Assembly: GCA_002369495.1 (NCBI GenBank)
Contig: DFFD01000195.1
Span: 1-8,328, forward strand
DNA length: 8,328 nucleotides
Direction of reading: 5' to 3'
From: Lachnospiraceae bacterium UBA3785
Lineage (GTDB): Bacteria > Bacillota > Clostridia > Lachnospirales > Lachnospiraceae
Shown: positions 1 through 6,530 of the stretch, piece after piece
How the letters are laid out: every line of letters starts with the position of its first letter
Numbering within the stretch: position 1 is the stretch's first letter
Notes under the pieces: generated by a model
Database searches by the model: none
The model's input: only the letters and a program-made list of their open reading frames with translations
What the model was told of the DNA's origin: nothing
Position numbers and translations under genes: made by a program

Positions 1-793
1 ACTGGCCGTACATTTTCCGGAAGGCATCCTTGAAATAGTTGCTGTCCGAGAACCCGTTGTTCATGGCGACCTCGGTGATCGTGTGCGAGGTGGAAAGGAG
101 CTCTGTCTCGGCGTGGCTCAGGCGTATGCAGATGAGAAATTCCTTCATGCGCAAGCCGGTGACCATGCGGAAGCGGCGCGAGAAATAGCTCGGCGAGAGG
201 CCGGCCTGGCCGGCCAGGAAGTCCAGCGTGATTGGCTCGCTGTAGTGGGCGTTTATGTACTGGACGGCGCCGAGGATGCCTGCGTCGCTGTCGGTGGCGA
301 TGCCGGAGCTGTTGGCGTGCGGGACCGCGCAGCGGACAATGCAGAGGAAGAGCCGGCGCAGGTCGAGCGTGAGCATCTGGGCGGTCACACTGTCGTTGAC
401 CCGGTCCTCGAGGTCCATCTGCGCGAGGAGATCCTCAAAGAAAGACCGGTAGCTGCCGGGGATGTGCAGGAAGGAGACGCGGGAGACGAGCTCGCCGACA
501 GCCGGGTGGAACCAGCTGCCGCCGTCGGCCAGGTCCTTCTTCCGGAAATAAATGTTGGTCCGCGTGCACTGGGTGGTGTAACGGTTGAAATGCACTTCCC
601 TGGGCGGTATGATCAGGAAATCGCCGGCGTGCAGGTCATAGAGCGCATTGTCGATAAAAAAGCGGCAGGAACCGTGCTTTACATAGTAAAGCTCGTAGTA
701 GTAGTGAAAATGATTTTCGACCATCTGGTAGTCGGATTTTCTTGTGCGCTCGTTGGTGTATACTCGGTCGATGGACAGGTCGGAAACGCGCAT
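1..793 (-). CDS. AraC-family transcriptional regulator, 3' end cut by window edge
   Basis: The minus strand reads open from an ATG at 793 to the window edge, giving 264 codons with no stop. The start has a good ribosome binding site (AAAGGAG, six bases upstream). Residues about 25-90 look like the cupin-type sensor of AraC regulators (HFHYYYELYYV, then HAGDFLIIPP). Residues about 187-261 hold the paired helix-turn-helix: first helix pair around LAGQAGLSPSYFSRRFR, second around ITEVAMNNGFSDSNYFKDAFRK, ending in the family's usual KMYGQ. Only the last 10-25 residues are likely missing. AraC proteins of this build usually activate sugar-use genes when a sugar binds the cupin domain. It is divergent from the GH43 gene starting at 900, so that gene is the likely target, which is inference. 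The plus-strand open frame across this region is an antisense shadow. The family call is firm; the ligand is unknown. Confidence 0.95.
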   Translation of the reverse strand, partial: MRVSDLSIDRVYTNERTRKSDYQMVENHFHYYYELYYVKHGSCRFFIDNALYDLHAGDFLIIPPREVHFNRYTTQCTRTNIYFRKKDLADGGSWFHPAVGELVSRVSFLHIPGSYRSFFEDLLAQMDLEDRVNDSVTAQMLTLDLRRLFLCIVRCAVPHANSSGIATDSDAGILGAVQYINAHYSEPITLDFLAGQAGLSPSYFSRRFRMVTGLRMKEFLICIRLSHAETELLSTSHTITEVAMNNGFSDSNYFKDAFRKMYGQ

Positions 794-899
794 GATGGCT
801 CCTTTGGCAAAAAACTGTTTAAGCAAATATATCCTTAAATACCATTATATACCTTTTTCAGGATGAAATCATCATCAAAAACACAGGAGATGCTTGGAA
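794..899. promoter_or_regulatory. Divergent promoter region between araC-type gene and GH43 gene
   Basis: This 106-base gap is much more AT-rich than the genes on either side. On the minus strand a perfect TATAAT lies at 844-849 and fits a -10 box for the AraC-type gene, but no good -35 is visible at 16-18 bases. On the plus strand, TTATAT at 845-850 or TATATC at 828-833 (with TTGGCA at 804-809, 18 bases upstream) could serve the GH43 gene. A dyad, TTTAAG (818-823) and CTTAAA (834-839), sits in the middle with a ten-base spacer and could be a regulator site. Weak -35 boxes fit activator-dependent promoters. All sites are read by eye. Confidence 0.55.
885..889 (+). promoter_or_regulatory. Ribosome binding site that decides the GH43 start
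   Basis: AGGAG lies ten bases before the ATG at 900 but only four before the in-frame TTG at 894. The ATG at 900 is therefore the better start. An ATG at 890 overlaps this site, is in another frame, and meets a stop after six codons. Confidence 0.7.
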
Positions 900-2615
900 A
901 TGCTATATGAATGCGAACTCCCGGACGGGACTTACAGGAACCCGGTCCTTTTTGCCGATTACAGTGACCCGGACGTGATCCGGGTGGATGACACGTACTA
1001 CATGACGGCCTCGAGCTTCAACTATACGCCGGGGCTTCCGATTCTCACCTCGAAGGACCTGCTCCACTGGGAGCTGGTGAACTATGCGCTGGACATCGTG
1101 GAGGAGGACCCGGAGAAGGGCCTGCCGCACGAGGACAGCGGGAAGATCGCGGAGCGCTTTGCCCTCCCGCGGCACTCCGAGGGCGTGTGGGCTCCGGCGA
1201 TCCGGTATCATGGCGGGGAGTTTTTCATTTTCTACGGGATGCCGGACGAGGGCTGCTACATGGTGAAGACCCGCGACCCGCTCGGAAAATGGGAAAAACC
1301 CGTCTGCATCCGCCCCGCAAAAGGCTTCATCGACACCTGCCCGTTCTGGGATGACGACGGAAAAGCCTACATCATCCACGCCTACGCAAAGAGCCGGATC
1401 GGGTTCAAGAGCAGACTCGGGATCTTCGAGCTCTCGGAGGACGGGACGCGGGCGGTCTCGGAGGATGAATTCATCTTTGACGGGGAGGCTCCGGGCGTCC
1501 CCGGCCTCACCACCGAAGGACCGAAGGTCATGAAGCGGGACGGCTGGTACTATATCCTCTCGCCGGCGGGCGGCGTCCGCGAGGGCTGGCAGCTTGCGCT
1601 CCGAAGCCGGAACATCAAAGGCCCCTACGAGTGGAAGGTGGTCATGGCGCAGGGCGGCAGCATCATCAACGGGCCTCACCAGGGCGCGCTCGTCGACACG
1701 GTCTCGGGGGAGGAGTGGTTCCTGCATTTCCAGGACCGCGGGCTCTACGGACGGATCCTCCACATGCAGCCGGTCACGTGGGCGGACGGCTGGCCCGTGA
1801 TTGGCCAGGACGACGACGGGGACGGATGCGGCGAGCCGGTGCGGACCTTTAAGAAGCCGACGACCGGGGCGGGCGAGCCGTCCTACCTGGCGGCGGGCGA
1901 TTCCTTCACGGACCACTGGATCGGCCTTATGTGGCAGTGGCTCGGGAACTGCCGCATGGACGATACCAGGATCGTCTCGGATTCGGAGGGGGCGGACGGC
2001 ATCCGCCTGCACGCGGTCAACCTCTCGGGCGAGGAACGTCCGATCCTCTGGCACAGCGCCAATGTCCTGACCGCCAAGCTGGTCGTCCCGGAGTTTATCA
2101 CGGATATCGAAATGTCCCCGGCGGGCCTCAGGCCGGGCTGCCGGGCCGGCGCGGCGATGATGGGCGGGCAGTATGTGAGCCTGTTCGCCGAGCGCGGTAA
2201 GGACGGGCAGCTTGCGGTCGTCCTTACCGCCTCGGAGGGCGGCGATGCGGACAAGAACGAGTGCGAGCTCGCCCGGATGCCGTTCGCGCTTCCGGAAAAT
2301 GAAAACCCCCGCATCACCTTCCGCCTCATCTACGTGAGGGATTCGGTGGCGGAGGTCGGTCCTTCGGGAGAGATTCATTTTAAGGAGGACGCGGCGAACG
2401 GGCCGGATCTCTTCTTCGCCAATGTGAACGCGGAAAAACCGGTGCTGAGGATGTATTTCTCGGCGGACGGGGAGCATTTTTCGGACAGCGGCTGCCGGTT
2501 CGTGCCGGTGGACCACACCTGGGTCGGAGCGAAGATCGGGATCTTCGCGCTCGCGGACCGCGGGGCCGAAGGCGGCTTCGCCGATTTCTTCAGCGTGAAG
2601 ACGACAAAACTGTGA
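900..2615 (+). CDS. Cytoplasmic GH43 glycoside hydrolase (beta-xylosidase/arabinofuranosidase type)
   Basis: A 571-residue enzyme of glycoside hydrolase family 43, five-bladed beta-propeller type. The three acidic residues of the family are visible: the Asp base D23 in YSDPDVIR, the pKa-tuning Asp D145 in FIDTCPFW, and the Glu acid E206 in TTEGPKV. The opening NPVLFADYSDPDVIRV and ASSFNYTPGLPILTSKDL are typical of the xylosidase/arabinofuranosidase branch. From about residue 330 to the end is a beta-sandwich resembling the GH43 C-terminal concanavalin-like domain, with HWIGLMWQWLGN near its start. There is no signal peptide, so it should act in the cytoplasm on imported oligosaccharides. The start at 900 was chosen over TTG 894 on ribosome-site spacing. 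It stands alone, divergent from the AraC-type regulator, and ends in a strong hairpin terminator. The long minus-strand frame covering it is a GC-driven shadow. Exact substrate (xylose or arabinose linkage) cannot be read from sequence. Confidence 0.93.
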   Translation: MLYECELPDGTYRNPVLFADYSDPDVIRVDDTYYMTASSFNYTPGLPILTSKDLLHWELVNYALDIVEEDPEKGLPHEDSGKIAERFALPRHSEGVWAPAIRYHGGEFFIFYGMPDEGCYMVKTRDPLGKWEKPVCIRPAKGFIDTCPFWDDDGKAYIIHAYAKSRIGFKSRLGIFELSEDGTRAVSEDEFIFDGEAPGVPGLTTEGPKVMKRDGWYYILSPAGGVREGWQLALRSRNIKGPYEWKVVMAQGGSIINGPHQGALVDTVSGEEWFLHFQDRGLYGRILHMQPVTWADGWPVIGQDDDGDGCGEPVRTFKKPTTGAGEPSYLAAGDSFTDHWIGLMWQWLGNCRMDDTRIVSDSEGADGIRLHAVNLSGEERPILWHSANVLTAKLVVPEFITDIEMSPAGLRPGCRAGAAMMGGQYVSLFAERGKDGQLAVVLTASEGGDADKNECELARMPFALPENENPRITFRLIYVRDSVAEVGPSGEIHFKEDAANGPDLFFANVNAEKPVLRMYFSADGEHFSDSGCRFVPVDHTWVGAKIGIFALADRGAEGGFADFFSVKTTKL

Positions 2616-2625
2616 TGAGGACACA

Positions 2626-2662
2626 AAAAGAGCGGCCTGCCGGAAGTGAGGGCCGCTCTTTT
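2626..2662. terminator. Bidirectional rho-independent terminator
   Basis: A perfect 12-bp stem (AAAAGAGCGGCC at 2626-2637, GGCCGCTCTTTT at 2651-2662) encloses a 13-base loop, eleven bases past the GH43 stop. The arms end in A and T runs on both sides, so it can stop transcripts from either strand. It suits the convergent GH43 and transporter genes. Confidence 0.9.
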
Positions 2663-2667
2663 CATGA

Positions 2668-2693
2668 AAAGCCCCGCACGGCGGCGGGGCTTT
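2668..2693. terminator. Second hairpin terminator, facing the transporter gene
   Basis: A 10-bp stem (AAAGCCCCGC at 2668-2677, GCGGGGCTTT at 2684-2693) with a six-base loop lies 22 bases past the transporter stop. Read on the minus strand it is GC-rich and followed by TTTT, so it is probably the transporter's first terminator, with the 2626-2662 hairpin as backup. Confidence 0.82.
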
Positions 2694-2715
2694 CCTGGGC
2701 TTGGATGTGCGGGGA

Positions 2716-4200
2716 TCAGTCGATCTCCCTCTTTGTCTGGTGCGTGGAGATATACTCGCGGATGTCCAGGCGCATCTTCTGGTCGATCGGGTACTTGCGG
2801 ATGATGAGGATGCCGATGACCGCAAGGATCGCCGGGATGAGACCTATAATGACGATCATCCAGGTTAAGAGGGTCGGCATCTTGGCGAGATCGCCGATGT
2901 AGTTGCCGGTGACGGAGTCGACCTGGTAGCCGATGGCGATCAGGATGCCGCCGACGACGGCGGAGGAGACTGCGCTCTGGGCTTTCATCAGGAAGTTGTC
3001 GAGAACGCCGGTCAGCGCGGAGCGGTCCTTGCCGGTCTTATAGATGGTGTAGTCCATGATCTCCATGCCCAGGTTGGAGCCGGGGACAAAGTCGATGCCG
3101 ACCGCGAAGGCCATCAGGAACATCGCGACGAAGAAGAAGACCGGGCTTTTGCGCAGAAGGCCGGTGACCTGCAGGAGGAACATCAGGAGGCCGGAGGCAC
3201 CCTGCATGCCGAGGTCGAAGATGTGCATTTTCAGGAAATCACCCTTGAACGCCTTGAGGACCGGGGTGGCCGCGATGGTGCCGAAAAGGAGCGGGAAGAG
3301 CATCATGAGAGAGACGATCATGCTGAGCAGCGCGAAGTACTCCATGTTCACTTCGCCTGTGGTGAGGTCCGCGCAGTAGGCGTACTTGACATAGTAGACC
3401 GGTGCGGCGAAGAGGAAGGTCCAGATGAAGCCGGTGAAGATGTTCTTGAAGAAGCTGAGCATCATGGGCTTGTTGGTGCGGATCAGGTCGAAGAAATCGG
3501 TGATTTTGACCCTGTCCTCGGGATCCTGCTCCACGACGTGTTTCTCCTTGACCATGAACCAGCCAATGACGGAGATGGTGCAGGAAATCAGCATCGCGCC
3601 AAGGGCAAGCAGCATGTAGGCGGTCTTGAAGCTGCCAGTGGCCGCCTGGATAGTGACGGCGATGGCCGCCATGCCGGAGCCCAGCATGCCGAGGACCATG
3701 ACCCAGAGACGGGGGCCGATCAGGAGCTTGGAGCGCTCTTCGGGATCGTTGGTCATCGTGCGGAACAGCAGGTTCTGGTTGTAGAAGGACATGCCGATGT
3801 CGTAGACCAGATAGAAGAAAATGACCCAGACAGTGACCAGCACCGGAAGACCGGTGATGCTGTCAGGCAGGGCGTGCAGGGCGATGACGCCGATGGTGGT
3901 CATGATGATGGAGATGAGGAAGAAAGGTTTGTATTTTCCGTGCTTGCCGACCTTGCCGCTGTCCATGATGAAGCCCTGGATCGGGTCGTCGACCGCGTCG
4001 ATGATACGGGCCGCCAGCAGAAGGACGGTGGCGAGGGTGGCGCCCATTTTTCCGAGGCCGGCGTAGTCGGTCATGAAGGTCATGAACATCGCGGACATAA
4101 AGACGGCCGCGAGGCCGTTGTTGGTGGAAAGTGCAGTGGAGCCGAAGATCTCTCTGAATCCTACAGCTTCCGGGTTTTTGGCTTTCGGTGTCTTTGCCAT
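2716..4200 (-). CDS. GPH-family (MelB-like) sugar:cation symporter
   Basis: A 494-residue membrane protein with about twelve hydrophobic segments, the usual size for glycoside-pentoside-hexuronide:cation symporters of the major facilitator fold. The family signature is clear: ARIIDAVDDPIQGFIMD at residues 64-80 matches the MelB helix II cation site (R65, D68, D71, D72 aligning with Arg52, Asp55, Asn58, Asp59 of MelB, so Asp replaces Asn at one position). It is followed by HGKYKPF, the conserved loop 2-3 motif, and later by a DRSALTGVLDNFLMKAQSA segment typical of the family's second half. It should import a glycoside or short oligosaccharide with H+ or Na+. The ATG at 4200 has AAAGGAG eight bases upstream. 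It follows the ankyrin-GH43 gene on the same strand by 103 bases without a clear terminator, so read-through is likely, plus its own promoter. Substrate is inferred from the GH43 neighbours. Confidence 0.94.
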   Translation of the reverse strand: MAKTPKAKNPEAVGFREIFGSTALSTNNGLAAVFMSAMFMTFMTDYAGLGKMGATLATVLLLAARIIDAVDDPIQGFIMDSGKVGKHGKYKPFFLISIIMTTIGVIALHALPDSITGLPVLVTVWVIFFYLVYDIGMSFYNQNLLFRTMTNDPEERSKLLIGPRLWVMVLGMLGSGMAAIAVTIQAATGSFKTAYMLLALGAMLISCTISVIGWFMVKEKHVVEQDPEDRVKITDFFDLIRTNKPMMLSFFKNIFTGFIWTFLFAAPVYYVKYAYCADLTTGEVNMEYFALLSMIVSLMMLFPLLFGTIAATPVLKAFKGDFLKMHIFDLGMQGASGLLMFLLQVTGLLRKSPVFFFVAMFLMAFAVGIDFVPGSNLGMEIMDYTIYKTGKDRSALTGVLDNFLMKAQSAVSSAVVGGILIAIGYQVDSVTGNYIGDLAKMPTLLTWMIVIIGLIPAILAVIGILIIRKYPIDQKMRLDIREYISTHQTKREID

Positions 4201-4303
4201 GGTTTTTGCTCCTTTTTTCGCTGCTCCGGCAGTTTGGCCGGGCGATTATTTATGATCTGACATGATTATAGCGGAATTAAGCAGACAAATCTATCAAAAA
4301 TGA
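4201..4303 (-). promoter_or_regulatory. Intergenic gap with probable transporter promoter
   Basis: A perfect TATAAT on the minus strand (4265-4270) would start transcription about 55-60 bases before the transporter ATG. The best -35 candidate, TTGATA, is 21 bases upstream and too far, so the promoter would be weak alone or depend on an activator. Just upstream (4275-4290) is ATTAAGCAGACAAAT, which shares CAGACAAAT with the large dyad at 6396-6454 and a TTAAG half-site with the 794-899 gap. A 5-bp CCGGC/GCCGG hairpin (4226-4241) lies in the leader but has no T run and is not a terminator. Confidence 0.5.
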
Positions 4304-6334
4304 TCAGAATACGGTGAATTCCTTAAGAGTATAGAAGTAAGGCTCGCTCCCTCCCTGGGCGGCGGCGCCCAGCATCGCGCCGGTGAAGCGCTTGCCCATC
4401 CGGACTCCCTCGTCGCTTAGGTAGTACACGTCCGGGAGGAAGGCCTCGTGGAGAAGCGTTCCGTCTTCCGCCTCGATGCGGAAGCGGCGGGCGAGTCCCT
4501 GCGTCTCCATCGTGAAAATGAAGACATCCGCGCCGCCCGGCACCCTAACCGCCGGATCCTCGTGGACAATGTCCTCGTGCCCGATATGCTCGGTGGTGCG
4601 GCAGCCGTATGAGCCGTCCTCGCGGGCATACACGGCGGAGAGGACCCAGGAATTCTCGTCGTAGAAACCGATGATGCCGGCCTCCGCGCCGGTAGCAAGG
4701 GCCGGGAGCGCGAGGACGGCCTTCGCGGTGAAGTCAAAGCGGTCCTGGCGGAGGAGGAGGATGTTTCTTGCGGCGACGTCTTTCAGCGGCGCGGGGCTTG
4801 ATAAGAGCGTGACTGTGCCGTCGGAGTTACGGGTGACCCCGCCCGCGACCGGGGGTCTGGGGGTGAGCCAGGGGAGGGAGGCGGGGGACGATGGGGACGG
4901 TTCCTTGAGTATTTTCGATGCTTTTGGGGACGGTTCCCGGAATCTTTTCGAATCTCTTTGGGGAGATTCGAAAAGACTCAAGGAACCGTCCCTGAAGCTA
5001 GGCATTACCTGCAGCGCCGAAGGCCCCTTAAGCCCGTTCACAACCGGCCACCCGTCCGCAGTCCAGGTGACGGGGTCGAGGGCGGTCTCGCGGCCGAGGA
5101 CGCTGTATTTTCCGTCAAGGCTCCTGCCGCAGAGGTAGACCATGTACCAGGAGCCGTCCGGCCCCATGACCGGCTTCCCGTGGCCGCAGCGCTGGATCAC
5201 CGCCTCCGGGTCGGTCTGCCGCATGATCGGATTGTAGGGGCAGGGCTCGTAGACGCCGAAGAGCGTGCGGCTGCGGGCGACCGTGATCCGGTGGCCCGGA
5301 CCCGTGCCGCCTTCCGCCTGGAAGAGGTAGTAGAAGCCGTCCTTCTTCAGGAGATGGGAGCCCTCCGGGGCGTGCTTCATGGAGCCGTAGTAGAGAAGGC
5401 GCGCCGGCGCGGTCTGCCTTTTGCAGTCTTCCGAGAGCTCGATGAGGCGCGCGCCGCGGTTTAAGAGCATGTAGTGCCGCCCGTCCTCATGGAAGAGCGA
5501 AGGGTCGATCCCGTCCTCCTCGATGAAGACCGGGGCGCTGTAGGGGCCTTCCGGCTTATCGGAGGAGACGACCATCTGCCGGCGCAGCACGGGGCCGCCG
5601 TCGTTTAAGCGGTAGGTGGCGGTGATGTAGAAGGTCCCGCTGTCGTAGGAGATATCGGGCGCCCAGAACCCGCGGCCGCCCTCGAGGGAGTCGAGGCCTG
5701 CCGCTTCGGGGTCCGTCACCGCGTAGCCGATGATCTCCCAGTGGACGAGATCCCGCGAGTGGGAGATCGGAATGCAGGGGAAGAAAATGAACGAAGAATT
5801 CACCATATAAAAATCCTCCCCGACCGCGACGACGGACGGATCCGGGAAGAAGCCGCGGCGGATGGGATTTTTGTACATTTTCTCGAAGGGAGCGCCGGCT
5901 TTTTCCATGAGAAGCTCATAGACGGCCCGGCGGCTTTCGCCGGGGACCGTGCGGCGGCCGGCGGGCATTTTCGCATGTGCGTCGATGCCCCGGGAGAGCT
6001 CGTAAGCGAGCTCATAGGGGGTCAGGAGTTCCCGGTCGGCGGCGAGGGGATCCATGCCGCACCGCTCGATGAGGTAGCGGCAGCGCTCCGGGTCCCCGGA
6101 CTCGACCGCGTAGTGGAGGATGTTCCGGTGGCCGTCGTCATAGATGTCGAGGCTGGAGCGGGAGTACTCCACAAAATAGCGGAGGATCTCCGCGGAGCCC
6201 TCCGCGGCCGCAAAGAGGGCCGGAAGGAGCCCGGAGCCCGGAAGCGGGACGGAGGCGTCGTTCGGGAAGGCCGCAAGATACGCGGCGGTATCGGCGAGGG
6301 AGTGCGCCCTGACAGCGCTTTCAAGATCGTTCAT
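4304..6334 (-). CDS. Ankyrin-repeat/GH43 glycoside hydrolase fusion
   Basis: A 676-residue protein. Residues about 1-115 carry ankyrin-type repeats (LLPALFAAAEGSAEILRYFVE, GHRNILHYAVESGDPERCRYLIE, then LLTPYELAYE). Residues about 155-440 form a GH43 propeller with the expected acidic residues D165 (FFPDPSVV), D277 (IDPSLF) and E324 (APEGSHLL); NSSFIFFPCIPISHSRDLVHW fits the exo-acting beta-xylosidase branch. Residues about 446-485 are a Ser/Pro/Lys/Arg-rich stretch encoded by a palindromic DNA repeat. Residues about 500-676 resemble the GH43 C-terminal beta-sandwich. There is no signal peptide, so it is probably cytoplasmic. The ATG at 6334 was chosen because AGAGG lies seven bases upstream; the longer TTG start at 6391 would fall in the likely promoter. 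It is first of a probable two-gene unit with the symporter and divergent from the LacI-type gene. Whether the repeat insertion harms activity is unknown. Confidence 0.92.
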   Translation of the reverse strand: MNDLESAVRAHSLADTAAYLAAFPNDASVPLPGSGLLPALFAAAEGSAEILRYFVEYSRSSLDIYDDGHRNILHYAVESGDPERCRYLIERCGMDPLAADRELLTPYELAYELSRGIDAHAKMPAGRRTVPGESRRAVYELLMEKAGAPFEKMYKNPIRRGFFPDPSVVAVGEDFYMVNSSFIFFPCIPISHSRDLVHWEIIGYAVTDPEAAGLDSLEGGRGFWAPDISYDSGTFYITATYRLNDGGPVLRRQMVVSSDKPEGPYSAPVFIEEDGIDPSLFHEDGRHYMLLNRGARLIELSEDCKRQTAPARLLYYGSMKHAPEGSHLLKKDGFYYLFQAEGGTGPGHRITVARSRTLFGVYEPCPYNPIMRQTDPEAVIQRCGHGKPVMGPDGSWYMVYLCGRSLDGKYSVLGRETALDPVTWTADGWPVVNGLKGPSALQVMPSFRDGSLSLFESPQRDSKRFREPSPKASKILKEPSPSSPASLPWLTPRPPVAGGVTRNSDGTVTLLSSPAPLKDVAARNILLLRQDRFDFTAKAVLALPALATGAEAGIIGFYDENSWVLSAVYAREDGSYGCRTTEHIGHEDIVHEDPAVRVPGGADVFIFTMETQGLARRFRIEAEDGTLLHEAFLPDVYYLSDEGVRMGKRFTGAMLGAAAQGGSEPYFYTLKEFTVF
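4893..4992. repeat. In-frame palindromic repeat element (GGGACGGTTCC family) inside the GH43 gene
   Basis: Three copies of GGGACGGTTCC lie here: direct copies at 4894-4904 and 4927-4937, and an inverted copy at 4982-4992. The outer arms 4894-4917 and 4969-4992 match in inverted orientation at 23 of 24 bases. The inner part folds into a 14-bp perfect stem (4943-4956 with 4963-4976, six-base loop), and 4927-4937 pairs perfectly with 4982-4992, giving a long hairpin. The first two copies are spaced 33 bases, which is eleven codons. The host reading frame stays open throughout. The same core recurs at the right window edge. It resembles REP/MITE-like repeats; that assignment is inference. Confidence 0.88.
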
Positions 6335-6341
6335 GTGGATA

Positions 6342-6346
6342 CCTCT
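6342..6346 (-). promoter_or_regulatory. Ribosome binding site that decides the ankyrin-GH43 start
   Basis: On the minus strand AGAGG lies seven bases before the ATG at 6334. Neither the in-frame ATG at 6349 nor the TTG at 6391 has a comparable site upstream, which supports the shorter protein. Confidence 0.65.
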
Positions 6347-6379
6347 CATGGAGAATACGGGGTCTGCATGTTCCGGTTC

Positions 6380-6408
6380 AGTGTACCGCAACTACAGATA
6401 TTTTGCAA
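6380..6408 (-). promoter_or_regulatory. Candidate promoter of the ankyrin-GH43 gene
   Basis: On the minus strand TTGCAA (6403-6408) and TACACT (6380-6385) are spaced by exactly 17 bases; each matches the sigma-70 consensus at four of six positions. Transcription would begin near 6373, about 40 bases before the ATG at 6334. The -35 lies inside the left arm of the large dyad, so a protein bound there would block it. Confidence 0.5.
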
Positions 6409-6454
6409 TATTGACGAATGTAAGCACTTAAATTTGTCTGATTGCACAATATCT
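6396..6454. promoter_or_regulatory. Large nested inverted repeat, probable operator between divergent genes
   Basis: Outer arms GATATTTTGCAAT (6397-6409) and ATTGCACAATATC (6441-6453) match in inverted orientation at 12 of 13 positions, and A6396/T6454 adds one more pair. Inner arms GACGAATGTAAG (6413-6424) and CTTAAATTTGTC (6427-6438) match at 10 of 12 around a central CA. The two dyads share nearly the same centre (6425/6425.5), with one base of offset. The core TAAGCACTTA resembles LacI/CcpA-type operators, which centre on AAGCGCTT-like sequences. It lies upstream of both start regions, so it is a candidate operator for the adjacent LacI-type protein; this is inference. Confidence 0.7.
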
Positions 6455-6467
6455 TTCATTCATGAAA
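6454..6467. promoter_or_regulatory. Small perfect dyad just upstream of the lacI-type -10 box
   Basis: TTTCAT and ATGAAA form a perfect 6-bp inverted repeat around TC, lying in the spacer region just before the TATAAT at 6473. A repressor bound here would block the lacI-type promoter, so it is a candidate site for autoregulation. Confidence 0.4.
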
Positions 6468-6472
6468 TCGGG

Positions 6473-6478
6473 TATAAT
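6473..6478 (+). promoter_or_regulatory. -10 box of the lacI-type gene
   Basis: A perfect TATAAT lies 64 bases before the TTG start. No good -35 lies 16-18 bases upstream; TTGCAC in the right arm of the dyad (6442-6447) is 25 bases away, too far for normal sigma-70 spacing. Confidence 0.6.
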
Positions 6479-6486
6479 GAACATGG

Positions 6487-6530
6487 CTGTTCAGTGGCGC
6501 GAATAAGGGACGACCGCAGGCGCTGAACAG
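6487..6530 (+). other. Possible leader hairpin before the lacI-type gene
   Basis: CTGTTCAGTG (6487-6496) pairs with CGCTGAACAG (6521-6530) over ten bases with one G-U pair and a 24-base loop. The right arm overlaps the first two bases of the AGGGAG ribosome site (6529-6534). Transcription from the TATAAT at 6473 would begin near the base of this stem. It could shelter the transcript end or tune translation; no known RNA class is recognised. Confidence 0.35.

Noticed and set aside
83..838. A 251-codon plus-strand frame at the left edge
   Set aside because: The minus strand encodes an AraC regulator with both helix-turn-helix motifs in the same place.
903..2825. A 640-codon open frame on the minus strand opposite the first GH43 gene
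   Set aside because: It is Arg/Pro/His-rich with no recognisable domain, while the opposite strand encodes a full GH43 with all catalytic residues. Long antisense frames are expected in GC-rich genes.
4226..4241. CCGGC/GCCGG hairpin in the transporter leader as a terminator for the upstream gene
   Set aside because: The stem is only 5 bp and no T run follows on the minus strand.
3223..4260. A 345-codon plus-strand frame opposite the symporter gene
   Set aside because: The composition is extreme (Asp, Glu, Gly, His), there is no domain, and it lies over a clear symporter gene. It is a shadow.
4893..4992. The in-gene hairpin as a transcription terminator or a gene break
   Set aside because: No T run follows on the coding strand and the frame stays open through to the C-terminal domain. 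A frameshift or pseudogene is not supported.
4893..4992. The repeated GGGACGGTTCC units as a CRISPR array
   Set aside because: Only three short copies, one of them inverted, with no regular spacer of 30-40 unique bases and no cas genes.
6334..6391. Longer start (TTG 6391) for the ankyrin-GH43 protein
   Set aside because: It lies within the likely promoter, six bases from the -10 box, and has no ribosome site; ATG 6334 has AGAGG at seven bases.
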